From positions 140,914,948 to 140,978,947 of the forward strand of contig NC_134082.1 in assembly GCF_000715075.1 (NCBI RefSeq): a stretch of 64,000 bases of DNA, read 5' to 3'. The translations under genes were made by a program, and so were the position numbers. The notes under the pieces were generated by a model, which did not search any database, was not told where the DNA came from, and was given only the letters and a program-made list of their open reading frames with translations. Source of the DNA: Nicotiana tabacum. Lineage: Eukaryota; Streptophyta; Magnoliopsida; Solanales; Solanaceae. Shown one piece after another: positions 12,901 to 24,103 of the stretch (position 1 is its first letter; every line of letters begins with the position of its first letter).

Positions 12901-13574
12901 AAAGGAAACACATCAACAAACTCTTGAACTACTGGAACTGAATCAATCGTCGGAGACTCTACGGTGGTGTCTCAAACATAAGCCAAATAAGCCAAACACC
13001 CCTTCTCGACCATTAGCTGGGCCTTCAGGAAAGAAATAACCCGACTAGATGTATCAACAGTGGAACCCTTCCACTCCAACCTCGGTAACTCTGGCATCGC
13101 TAAAGTAACAGTTTTGGCATGGCAATCTAGGACGACGTGATAAGGAGAGAACCAATCCAAGCGCAGGATGATCTCAAAATCGATTATATCAAGCAACAAG
13201 AGATCTGATCTAGTTTTGAAACCACAAAGTGTAACCACATAAGACCGGTAGATCCGATCCACAATCGTAGAATCACCTACATGAGTAGACACATGAACAT
13301 GAGTGCTTAAAGGCTCAGGAGAAATAACCAGGAAACGAGCAAACAGAGATGATACATATGAATAAGTACACCCTGGATCAAATAATACTGAAGCATCTCT
13401 ACCGACAACGAAAATAATACCTGTGATGATTGCATCTGAGGCCAATGCATCTGGCCTGGTCAGAAGGGCATATAATCTGGCTGGAGCGTCGGCTGGCTGG
13501 CCTCCACCGGACTGAGCAGTAGTTGGCTGACCTCTCCCTACCTGGCCTCCACCTGTAGGACGGCCCTTACCCAT
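9987..13574 (-). pseudogene. Gypsy-1 pol: protease, RT, RNase H, integrase, chromodomain-like tail (broken)
   Basis: The frame pieces follow gypsy order. 13574-12972 is the protease with the active-site region LFDPGCTYSYVSS. 12713-12246 holds the RT motifs (KKKDG...[16 protein letters not shown], then FIDDILIYS). 11765-11541 is the end of RNase H (YTDH, then the [16 protein letters not shown] linker). 11342-11148 is the integrase zinc-binding region ending CLNC. 10912-10142 is the integrase core and C-terminal GPF module (SDKDPQFTS, TDGQLERI, then [17 protein letters not shown]). Stops and frameshifts between pieces make it non-functional. The intermediate RNase H catalytic region (about 12000-11766) is interrupted. 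The residues after 10142 to about 9987 match the chromodomain-like tail seen more clearly in gypsy-3. Confidence 0.85.
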
Positions 13575-13599
13575 CTGCCCTCCACCCCTAGGTGGTGGG

Positions 13600-15050
13600 G
13601 CAGCCAGTGCTTAAATCATAGGTTACTGACACTGCTGCACTGCCTTGCCCCGAAGTCTGGGGCAGGTCCTCTTCATGTGACCCGGATCTCCACACTCGTA
13701 GCACGCTCTCGGTACCATAGCCTGCTGCCCTGAAGTCTGAGCCTGCTGACCCGAATACCCACTAGAGGGACCTTTGATGGCTGGTGGGCGATATGAACTC
13801 TCTGGCACGACACTGAAGTGAGCCCTGGAAGAATCCTGATGACCAGAATACCCGCTAGAGGAACCCTGAATAACTGGTGGTCGATATGAACTCTACGGCA
13901 TCGCACTGAAATAAGGCCTCACTGGAGCACCTCGGGGAGGGGGTGGCGGTGCTAAATATGGGGGTCTACTGGGCTGACCCCTCCCAAAGTGACCTCTACC
14001 CCGATCTGGGGCGCCTCCGAACTCTCCTGAAAATCAGGCCCTCTTGTCCTGCTAAATCTGCTCTCTACCCCTCAATCCTGCGAGCAATCTCTACCACTAG
14101 TTGATACTCAGTACCCATCTCCACCTCTCGGGCCATGCCAGCTCGAATACTGGGGTGCAACCTGGCAACAAATCTCCGCACTCTCTCTGTATCTGTGGGA
14201 AGTATCATGAGTGCATGGCAAGACAACTCAGAAAACCTCACCTCATAATCGGTCACAGACATCAAACCCTGCTCCAGATGCCTAAAATAATATCGTAGCT
14301 CTTCCCTATTAGAGGGTGGAATGTACCTATACAAGAACAACTGTGCGAACTGACCCCAAGTGATGGGAGGAGAACCTGTTGGCCTACCTAGAACATAGTA
14401 CTGCCACCATTTACAGGCCCTGCCCTCAAGCTGAAAAGTAGTGAAGTCAACTCTGTGCGACTCCAACATCCTCATATTGTGCAGTTTGTCCTTGTACCTA
14501 TCTATGAAGTATTGTGCATCCTCATGACGCTCGCCCCTGAAGACAGGAGGGTGAAGCCTAGTCCAACTATCCAACAACTTCTGCGGATCACAATCCACAG
14601 CTGGTCTGGGCTAGGGTGCCGCTGCAGCAACTGGCGGAGCCTCATCTACAGGTAGTGCACCCGGAGTTTGATACACTGCAGCTTCATGTCCAGGAGCCTG
14701 AGAAGTAGGGGCCTGTGCTCCCCCTCTTGCCTGTGATGTAGCTGGATCTGCTGGAAATAAACCAGCGTAAGTCATAGAATCCATGAACTACAGTATACGG
14801 CCCATGACCTCCTAGAATCCTGGCGCTGTGATAAAGTCCGCTGGGGTGGGCTCAGCTGCGGGAACCTCGCCCTGTTCCTTGATGATAGGATCTCTCGCGG
14901 GATCTGCTGGTTCTACTACTAGGATAACTCTGGGACGCCCTCGTCCCCTACCTCGGGTCAGTGCCCTCCCCCAGCCTATACCTCGGCCTCTAGCAATAGG
15001 GGAAGCAGCTCCGCTGGGTCTGGAATATTAGTTGTGCTTGTACTCACCAT
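13600..15050 (-). pseudogene. Gypsy-1 gag (broken)
   Basis: A start codon at 15050 gives a basic, proline-rich N-terminus. The capsid-like retrotransposon gag domain is open in 14598-14065 (W-TRLHPPVFRG, FTTFQLEG, WWQYYVLGRP, ILPTD-ERVRRFV). A CCHC zinc knuckle (C-x2-C-x4-H-x4-C) lies at 13703-13662. Stops split the frame at several points, for example before 14598 and between the capsid and knuckle parts. Gag would form the particle that packages element RNA. Confidence 0.85.
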
Positions 15051-15227
15051 CTGTGAGAGAATAAACAGGGAAATTTAGCACACCAACCACTGCACTATAG
15101 GAAATTAATAAAGAGTAGTTTTCTTAATACCCTATAGCCTCTCGAAGATAAATACAGACGTCCCCGTACCGATCCACAAGACTATATTAGGTTTGTCCAT
15201 GACTTGTGAGACCTACATTAACCTAGT

Positions 15228-15239
15228 GCCCTGATACCA
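15228..15239 (-). other. Primer binding site of gypsy-1
   Basis: On the minus strand TGGTATCAGGGC follows the 5' LTR by three bases. It differs by one base from TGGTATCAGAGC, the sequence complementary to the 3' end of initiator methionine tRNA used by many plant gypsy and copia elements. Confidence 0.8.
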
Positions 15240-15242
15240 CAT

Positions 15243-17456
15243 TGTCACAACCCAAAATCCACCAGGGGTCGTGATGGCGGCCAACACCGTTGTCAGGCAA
15301 GCCAATGCGGAAGTATTAGTAAATTCATATTTTACTTACCCGAAGTGGTTACAACATTTTTTAATTTTCAATTGAAAATAGGTGATTATAAACAATATGT
15401 AATAATAATTATACAACCCAAAAGAACTGTCTACTAATGTGTGTGCCAAGACCTGGTATCACGAGTAGTGGGCAACTAGTAGAATGTACAAAAGAATAAT
15501 ACTATCCTACTGTCCGGTATAGAATAGACAGCAAAAGTAAGGAAAGACCCCATCAAGCTGCTGAACGGCACAGAAAGGGAGCAGCTCACCCTGGAAGTCT
15601 CAAAATCCGCTAAGGGATGCGCACTAGACTGATAGCCAGATACACCTGTCTCAGATCCTGTACAATTAAGTACAAAAGTGTAGTATGAGTACATAAACAA
15701 TATGTACCCAGTAAGTATCCCATCTAATCTCGAAGAAGTAGAGACGAGAGGTCGACTTGATACTTACTAGGGTCAAATAATATGAGAAAGAATCTGTAAT
15801 AAGCATGGATAGCTCAATTTTATTAGCATTGTATGGAAAGGAATGACAATTCTTTTCCATATAATATCATGGGTATCCATTTACGTTTCAAGGCATATAT
15901 GAAGTTCAGTCCACAGAGAAATACTAAGTAAAGCATGTGCAAGCAACATCGAGGGACGTACAGCCCGATCCAACATAAATGTAAATTGTGCACTGCTAAG
16001 GGTCGAACGGCTCGAACCATAGATGCATTTATTACCCCGATCGCGAATCACACGTGCAACACGGTCAAATATAAATAACTCATCAACAAACAGACAATAA
16101 TGTATATCTGAGGAGTAGTTGTTCACAGGAATATTCAAATCCTCTTTTAAAAGACCAAGCAAGATAAGGTTCCTCTAATACTCTTATATTCCTTAATCAA
16201 CATGATTTATACTAATCCAAATTTATCATCAAGTTACAAGACTACCACGTAGAGCATGCTTTTGGGTCTTAGACTACTCAGACTTAACATAATAGTAGCT
16301 ACGCATAGACTTTCGTCACCTAGTGCGTACGTAGCCCCCGCATATAATACCAATTAATTCAATTATTACACCTATGGGGACAATTCCCTCTTACAAGGTT
16401 AGTAAAGAGACTCACCTCGCTCCAAAGTGCACTTCCAATACCAAGAACGAGTCCAAGCCCTCAATTCGGAGTCGAACGATCTCAAACTAGTTAAATAAAG
16501 TAAGAACTAGTCAATATAGACTCACAAGATTGAATTCTAGCTATTTAAGCAATTTTCCAACCTTTAACACAAGTTTCCTAAAATCTGAGCCCGGGCCTAC
16601 GTGCCTGGATTCCGAAATTTTTCGAAGGAAGTTGTTCTCTATAACCTAAGATTCGGTAATATATGATTTCTAATTCATTCCATAACAAATTTCGTAGTAA
16701 AATCTAAGTTTTATTAAAACCCTAGGTCTCGCTCTAACCTCATATTTTACTTTAACCCTAGTGCTTAATCTACCTAAAATACAAGTGTTAAACTAAGAAT
16801 AGGTGGCGTAAGCTTACCTCAAGATGCCAAGTAGAAGCCCTCTTGCAAAAGCTCCCAAAATCGCCAATGGAGGAGTGAACTTAATTAGTTATGAACTTAT
16901 GAATCAAACTTAATCACCCCCTAAAACCAATTGAATCAAACTTATGAACTTCAAATTCTTAATTTTCCTCTAATGGGCCAAATGCTCTTAAACTATTCGG
17001 ATTGACACCAAATTTTACGGGCGAGCCTTAAATGATATATCAGACCTCTAATGCACTTTAGAACCAACATACGAGCCCGATACCCATGGAATCAATCATT
17101 AGTTAGTTTCTTTAAATATTTAAAACTTCAGATTAACAATTTCCAATAAAAATTCATTACTCGGGCTAGAGACCTCGGAATTCGATTCCGAGCATAAGCC
17201 GAGATCCCATAATTTCCTACGGACTCTCCGGGACCGTCAAATCACAAATCTGGGCCTGTTTGCTTAAAATATTAACCAAAGTCAAATAGCCTTTTAAGAA
17301 AATCCTAAGGAATCAAATAGGCATATTTCACTCCAAACTCTTCCAAATCCCGAACCCACCATCCCCATACTTCATAAATTAGTCAAAGCAAGCACGAGAA
17401 GATTTATACAAGGGAACGAGGTTCTAAAAGACAAAACGACAAGTCGGGTCGTTACA
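15243..17456 (-). repeat. Gypsy-1 5' LTR with internal deletion
   Basis: The upstream LTR is about 2214 bp, bounded by TGTAACGACC at 17456 and TTGTGACA at 15243 on the minus strand. Relative to 7397-9973 it lacks a block of about 400 bp, including the CG-word array, at position 16877. The gap holds a short filler that resembles sequence about 30 bp away. Confidence 0.85.
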
Positions 17457-18440
17457 TCACGATCCTTCTTTGCGAACGCGGTCAACGCCTCGCGTTCATG
17501 AAGAAAAAACTTATGTTGACCACCTTTCCTTCATCGCGAATGCGACCTATGCACGCGAACACGAAGCCTTAGCTTCTCAACTCATCGTTAACGCGGCAAT
17601 ACCCTCGCGAATGGGATGACCACTAACCTTAGCCCTTCGCGAATGCGGGACCACCTTTGCGAATGCGAAGGCCAACTCTACTGCCTCGCATCCTAACCCT
17701 TCGCGAACACGGGACATCCATTGTGAACGTGAAGGCCAAAAGCCTTCCACACCAACAACAGTTTTTCTGCAACTTTTTCCAACATGAAATGATCCTTTCA
17801 GCCACCCGAAACTCACCCGAGGCCCTCGGGACCCCAACCAAATATACCAACATATCCCATAACATCATTACAACTTGTTCCAATCTCCGGAACACTAAAA
17901 AAACATCAAAATACCAATTTGACATCGGATTCAAGCCTAAAAATTCCAAAAACGTTTCCAAATTCCGCTTTCTATCAAAAAGTCTATCAACCCTCGTCCG
18001 AATGACATAATATTTTGCACACGCGTCAAAAATTACGGAAAGGACCTACTCCAACTTCCAGAATTCCATTCCCACCCCTATATCAAAATCTTACCTATCA
18101 ACCGGAAAATGCAAAAATTCCAATTTCGCCAATTCAAGCCTAAATCTACTCCGGACCTCCAAAACACATTCTGATCATGCTCCTACGTCCCAAATCACCA
18201 ATCGAAGGTATCTGAACCATCAAAATTTACATCCGAGCCCTTTTTTATATAAGTCAACATCCGATTGACATTTCCAACTTAAGCTTTCTTAAAAGAGACT
18301 AAGTGTCTCAAACCTTACCAAAACCTCTCCGAACCCGAACCAACCAACCCTAGCACATAATACAGCTGAACAAGACAATAAGAATGAGAAATGGGAGAAA
18401 TAGAGCGATAACTCATGAAATGATCGGTCGGGTCGTTACA
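17457..18440 (-). mobile_element. LTR-X, start portion (middle copy)
   Basis: On the minus strand this begins at 18440 with TGTAACGACCCGACCG and extends to the gypsy-1 insertion at 17457. It is a close copy of 1500-2484, with the same host neighbour at 18441. The open frame at 17657-18010 on the plus strand lies across ordinary LTR sequence and is not a gene. Confidence 0.75.
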
Positions 18441-19110
18441 TCTAATTAAATTTAGGTCAATGATATAGCTACCTCATATATGACTTATTGATTGCTCTTC
18501 TGTATGAATCATATACAGAACACATTTGAGATGGCAACATACATTTGGTTACTAGTAAGAACTTAGGAACTTAGTTTTCTTATTGAGGTAGAGTTGCTTA
18601 TAATAAATTAAAACAATTTTGTCTTATTGTCAATGGGAAGAAGTAGAGTTGCTTATGAGGAAACGTTATTCCTAGTTGGGATACTGCAGACAATTATTAG
18701 GAATATTTTCCCTTTTGCAACCAATAGATGTAAGTTCCGGGTACTGATTATTATTCACAGACCCTCCATTGACTACATATCGTTGTGTGATCAGAGCGAG
18801 TAATATCTTCTGCCTTGTGTTTATCTTGTTTTACACTCTTGATAGTTTTGCCTTTTGGAAGCCTCTACATAACTTCTACAAGTCTAAAGAATATTTATTT
18901 AACTTTTTAACTCTTAAAGCAAACTAAAAAGTTATATTGAGTTTTGGGTCAGACAATATGACAGAGAGAAAGGCAGAGGTTTCATATGTGGTTTGTGTTT
19001 GTTTTATATTTTCACCTAATACTTAGAAAAGGAAAAAGCGGTAATTTTCTTTTGCAGGGATACAAAATTCTCTCCATAGGAGCTAACCCTGATTTCCTTT
19101 TCTAGTGCAG
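18441..19110. other. Host DNA, copy B, upstream of MLO fragment
   Basis: This is the copy of 2485-3155 with scattered substitutions and small indels. The acceptor-like ttcacag and the conserved downstream stretch near 18765 are present, but I cannot assign an exon. No other feature is seen. Confidence 0.5.
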
Positions 19111-19730
19111 TGGAAAATTAAGGGATCATCATGTTTCACAAAAAATCAAACCTTTATCGTGATTCTCTTGTCATTTGGGTACCTATCTTTGTCTCACTTA
19201 CTTGTTACCTTGTTGCTGAATACACTCATTGTGGCATGGCCCGTGTTAACCTGTCGCTGTAGGGTTATTTCTCAATTCTGGTGTAGCTTTGTCACATTTC
19301 CACTCAATGTTATTTTTGCTTAGGTAACTAAAAAACACTATGTAATCTCTTTCTTTTGTACTTGGTTATATATCCTTTTGCACTATTCCTTGAGTCAACG
19401 ATGATCGAGTAGATGGATTCCAGATTCAAGAAGACAATTGTTTTAGAGAATGTTAGGAATTCGCTACATGGATGGCGACACAAGATGAAAACCAGAATCG
19501 AAGGTTCAGTTGTTAATCCAGAAAGATTATTAGCGACCACATCATTGGACTCTGTGGAGGATAAGACTGATCAAATTCATAGCATTGCTACCAGCAGCAC
19601 AACGGGATGCTCCCCATTATTCGAAAATACCAGGGTCTCAGACCAACGAATCGCTTTTGAGCAAAATTGCACGAATAAAATGTCAGAATGTGATGATGAA
19701 TTACATGTTCCATTTTCTCCTCGAAATTGA
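19111..19730 (+). pseudogene. MLO-like gene fragment, copy B
   Basis: Same three exons as in copy A: 19111-19178, 19263-19323 and 19413-19730. Here the first donor is intact (GG|GT at 19179-19180). The last exon is open for 105 residues (MDSRFKKTIVLENV...SLHGWRHKMK, then an acidic/serine-rich tail). The glutamine codon at the end of the second exon is TAG (19321-19323). Copy A has TAA at the same codon, so loss of function at this site probably predates the duplication or is followed by a second change. The strongly basic amphipathic segment after MDS matches the MLO calmodulin-binding region in position. All upstream membrane exons are absent, so this is a non-functional fragment. Confidence 0.75.
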
Positions 19731-20716
19731 GGAGAAGTTTGGTGAAAAATATGATGATGGATCAAACAATGACAATATAATTTCGTGCCTTCTACTACTG
19801 GAACCACAACCTTAGACTTAGTGTTCTTGTTTATCTTACTTTCTTCTCTATATATATATGTATAAAATCAATTTTTGTTATGAAATGCAATGACCTTAAA
19901 GTGATTTTTATATGGAAATTGGAAAATAACATCCTATTGGTACTTTATCATGATGAACAAAATAATTTTTTTACATCAATGAGTAATTTTTTAGAAGAAT
20001 CACTTAGTATTTGCAACAAAGTATATTCATTTATAATAATTACGCGGTAAATAATGTGAAAATAAAACTAAAAACTACTAAATATGTAGGAAAATAATGT
20101 TTCTCTTAATTTTCTCTTCTCAATCAATACAGACTATTATAAAAGCACGAAACTTTAACGCAAAATTGGTCGAACTTTTTATCATATAAAATAAATTTTA
20201 CATTGGATAAAATTAATGTTTTTAATATTTAGCTATTGTCATAGAGCTTGCGACTTGTATTATGTCGGGTTTTGGGCTATTGTATACACCTTGAGCTGTA
20301 GAGAATTTTATATGTTGTTGAGTTTTGATATTTTTAAATTACTGTTTCATTTACTTCCGCATATTTGTTAAGCTTACCTATTCTTAAAGACTAGGTGCGG
20401 TCAGATGTAAATTGAGATCGTCACAATGCAACATATAATGTTTTATTATTATGAGATGGAGAAATTTAGTGGATAAAAATTTAGTGTATGAAAATAAATC
20501 TTCTTTGGTATTGTAAGGTTTATGAAAGACGACAAAAATCATATTTTATTCTAATTTTTCTCTTTGATTATCACACTATTAAGTTAAGTCTACTTATGAT
20601 AACATATAATTCTTATACTAAGCTTTCTAAATACAATAACATCGAAAATAAAGTAATAACAAATTGTAATTAACTGGTTAACTTATATACTAACAGTACA
20701 ATAAATTATTATATTG
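19731..20716. other. AT-rich host DNA, copy B
   Basis: This is the counterpart of 3708-4791 between the MLO fragment and the defensin-like pseudogene. A 61-codon open frame at 20488-20673 is not conserved in copy A in that length and looks accidental. Nothing further is recognised. Confidence 0.55.
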
Positions 20717-21357
20717 TTAGTACGAACAAGTTTGACAACTACATACACTCATTTGAGCTTCACATTGACTTTTAACGGAAGCTGCACGGTCATGATATTT
20801 GTTACACTGAACTTGACAATCATCGTCATTTTTCGTGAACAGAAAGCCAACAATGCCAAGTTGTCAACTCTGCATGAGTAAAAATATTTAAATTAAGAGT
20901 TGATGATTCATTAACAAAAACGATTAAAATCAAACAAAATGAAGATTCTTTTGTTTACTTCATATTTTTCAATTTATTCACAAATGTATTTCGCTTGATG
21001 AATTCAAGAAGTTACAAGAAAACCACTAACACCTCTAAATAAATATTTTTTTTAAAAAATAGTTTTAAACAATCCACTGGATAATGAATTTTAATGAATG
21101 ATCATAATCACTAAAAATGTTTGACATTATAAGTTTAATTAAAGAACATGATGAGAAGTATCGTCACTAATTTGGTAGAAATTAAAAATGTTTACAGGCA
21201 TAATTAATTATTTTCATTGATTAGAAAAATAAATGAGCTTTGATATTATAAATTTAGTACTAACTTTTGCTAATTCAATTAAAAGAAAATACCCACCTAG
21301 TGATGCAAAGGCGAAGACCATGAAAGTCATAAGGACAAAGATTTGTGATGTTGTCAT
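20717..21357 (-). pseudogene. Defensin-like peptide pseudogene, copy B
   Basis: Exon 1 (21357-21297) is nearly identical to copy A, including signal peptide, phase and GT donor. Exon 2 starts at 20869 after the conserved CAG and is 153 nt, exactly 17 shorter than in copy A. The missing 17 bases remove the region around the second cysteine and shift the frame, giving TGA at 20828-20826 after only one cysteine. The rest of the old exon is still recognisable to 20717. A copia element begins at 21417, 60 bp upstream of the start codon, separating the gene from its former promoter. The gene is inferred dead at both promoter and protein level. Confidence 0.85.
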
Positions 21358-21416
21358 TTTTGCTTCACTCAAATGCATTAAAGTCACTATATGAATAAGG
21401 GGGATTAAAGAAGTAG

Positions 21417-21629
21417 TGAGATGAAACCATAAAAGTAGAAGAACAAATTGCAAAGAAAGAGAGAGAGAGGAAAACAATATTGTAGAGAAAGAGAGAAGAA
21501 ATTCTTACTGAATTTTGGGATGATCTACAATGTGGTAAGACCCCTTTATTTATAGGGGAAAAATGACTTAGCCACAAAGTAAAACTCTCTACAAGATAGA
21601 CATTCACTCTAAATAGAATTCTATTCATA
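21417..21629 (-). repeat. Copia 3' LTR
   Basis: 213-bp downstream LTR. It carries about 30 extra bp (a purine-rich gaaagagagagagag region) relative to the 184-bp upstream LTR. The bodies of both contain ccccTATAAATAaagg on the element strand. Confidence 0.85.
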
Positions 21630-21633
21630 ACAC

Positions 21634-21846
21634 TACCCCTTGAATGTCTACTCGATAAGTAATGTGCCTCATTAAAACCTTAACTAAAATAAAATCCAAT
21701 GGGGAAAAAATTCTAGAAAAGGAAAGAGAGTACACATGTTTAATAATACACCTTTTGGTTACCTCATTAAAAATCATACAAGGAAAACCTAGTGGGATAA
21801 AACCTTGTAAGGAAAAAAGAGTGCAACGCGCATTAAACTCCCCCTG
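21634..21846 (-). other. Copia polypurine tracts and 3' untranslated leader to LTR
   Basis: On the minus strand TCAGGGGGAG (21847-21838) follows the RNase H frame, and a second purine tract CAAGGGGTAG (21643-21634) lies just before the LTR. Paired tracts of this kind are usual in plant copia elements. The roughly 200 bp between them are non-coding. Confidence 0.65.
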
Positions 21847-21855
21847 ATGAGAGCA

Positions 21856-24098
21856 TCATTTCACATCCTTGAGCCTTCGCATCCCGATCTTGTATACTAG
21901 CTTCTTGAAGGTTGATGTCGGTAGAGATTTTGTGAACAAATCAACCATATTATCACTTGAACGAATCTGTTGCACATTGATATCACCATTCTTTTGAAGA
22001 TCATGTGCGAAAAATAACTTTGGTGAAATGTGCTTTGTCCTATCTCCTTTTATGAATCCTCCCTTCAATTGGGCTATGCATGCTGCATTGTCTTCATACA
22101 AAATCGTGGATAGTTTGTCACATTTCAAACCACATTTGTCTCGAATAAATGTATTATAGACCTCAACCATACACACTCTCGACTTGCTTCATGAATAGCA
22201 ATTATCTCAGCATGATTAGATGAAGTAGCCATAATTGATTGCTTAGTCGATCGCCAAGATATGGTAGTGCATCCACAGGTAAACACATAACCTGTTTGAG
22301 ATCGAGCCTTGTGGGGATCAGATAAATACCCAGCATCGGCATAACCAACAAGATCAGGATTGCAATTATTGCCATAAAATAAGCCCATATCGGTAGTCCC
22401 TTTTAGATACCGCAATATGTGTTTGATCCATTCCAATATCTCCTTGTGGGAGCAGAGCTATATCTTGCTAAGACATTAACTGAAAAAGTTATGTCAGGCC
22501 TTGTAGTATTAGCAAGATACACTAGTGCACCAATTGCACTAAGATATGGTACTTCAGGACCAAGTAGCTCTTCATTCTCTTCTTGAGGTCGGAATGGATC
22601 CTTATTCACATCAAGTGATCGAACAACCATCGGAGTACTTAATGGATGTGCTCCATCCATGTAAAACCGTTTCAATACCTTTTCTATGTAGGCAGATTGA
22701 TGAACAAAAATTCCATTTGCCAAATGTTCAATTTGCAAAACAAGACATAATTTTGTTTTTCCGAGATCTTTCATCTCGAATTCCTTCTTTAAATAATCAA
22801 TTGCCTTTTGGAGTTCTATAGGAGTTCTAATAAGGTTTATGTCATCAACATATACGACAAGTACAATAAATTCCGATGTTGTTTTCTTTATAAAAACACA
22901 TGGGAAAATGGCATCATTTATATAGCCTTCCTTTAATAAATACCCACTAAGACGATTATACCACATTCATCCAGATTGCTTTAGACCATACAAAGATCTT
23001 TGCAATTTGATTGAAAAAATTTTCCAGGACTTTGAATTATGTGCGTTTGGCATTTTAAATCCATCAGGAATTTTCATGTATATCTCATTATCAAGTGAGC
23101 CATAAAGGTAGGCGGTAACCACATCCATTAAATGCATGTCAAGCTTTTCATGGACAACAAAACTAATAAGATAAGGGAACGTTATAGCATCCATAACGGG
23201 TGAATATGTCTCTTCATAATCGACACCAGGCCTTTGTGAAAATCCTTGTACAACAAGGCGTGCCTTATATCTTTGTACCTCGTTTATCTTATTTCTCTTG
23301 CGTACAAAGACACATTTATAGCCAACAGGCTTAACACCATTGGGTGTTTGGACTACAGGCCCAAAAACTTCACATTTTGCAAGTGAGTTCAACTCTGATC
23401 ATATTGTTTCTTGCCATTTTGGCCAATCAAGTCTTTGTCGACATTCTCCAACAGATTGAGGTTCAATATCCTCACTTTCTTGCATAATGCTAGATGCAAC
23501 ATTATATGCAAAGACATAATCCACCACTATATCCACTTGATTCAAATTTGTCTCAATATCGATTGGATTTATTGATAATTCCTTATTTTCTTGAGCCTCG
23601 GGCTTAGTGGATTCCTCATGAATCTCATAATTTATTAAATCGTGGATTTCTTTATGAGGTTCTTTCGTAGTGTCATTTTGATCATTTGTTTTCCTTTTCC
23701 TAGGATTTCGATCTTTGGAACCTAATGGTCTGCCACGTTTTAGGCGTGCTTTTGACTCATTAGCTATGACACTAGAAGATTGTTCAATAGGGACACAATA
23801 CGAGTTGGAACATTCTCTGCAGGGATATGTGATTTTGTTATCCTTTTCAAATCCGTAAATGCGTCTGGCATTTGATTTGCGATTCTTTGCAAATGGATAA
23901 TCTTTTGCACATCTTTTTCACAAATAGAGGCACGTGGATCAAGATGAGATAATGATGGATTTTTCCACAAAATTTCCCGTTTGGTTTTACCAACTTCTCC
24001 CCCTAATTTTGGGAAAAGTGTCTTATCGAATTGACAGTCTGCAAATCATGTAGTAAAGAAATCCCCCGTTAATGTTTTGAGGTAGCGAATAATAGAGG
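21856..24098 (-). pseudogene. Copia integrase tail, reverse transcriptase and RNase H (broken)
   Basis: From upstream: the linker after integrase (KTLFPKLGGE-like and 23970-23764), then RT in 23392-22967 (KCVFVRKRN, YKARLVVQGFSQRPGVDYEETYSPV, LYGSLDNEIYM) and 22966-22403 (VYVDDI in place of VYVDDL, the catalytic YVDD). RNase H lies in 22436-22125 (GYADAGYLSDPH, GCTTISWRSTKQ, HAEIIA) and 22176-21856 (EDNAACIAQ, RTKHISPK). Single stops or shifts separate the pieces. The catalytic YVDD box and the D-E-D residues of RNase H are visible, so decay is moderate. Confidence 0.88.
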
Positions 24099-24103
24099 GC
24101 GAT

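Larger units (their letters stand above)
7397..17456 (-). mobile_element. Gypsy-1, near-complete Ty3/gypsy chromovirus-type retrotransposon
   Basis: The element has two LTRs in the same orientation (15243-17456 upstream, 7397-9973 downstream), a methionine-type primer site (15228-15239), gag, protease, reverse transcriptase, RNase H and integrase in gypsy order, and a polypurine tract (9974-9986). The flanks are acacg (7392-7396) and tcacg (17457-17461), a four-of-five match that fits an aged 5-bp target duplication. The LTRs differ by several large indels and many substitutions, and the reading frames carry many stops, so this is an old insertion. The integrase C-terminal sequence and trailing chromodomain-like segment point to the Tekay/Del branch; that is family knowledge applied by eye. 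It lies inside LTR-X. Confidence 0.9.
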
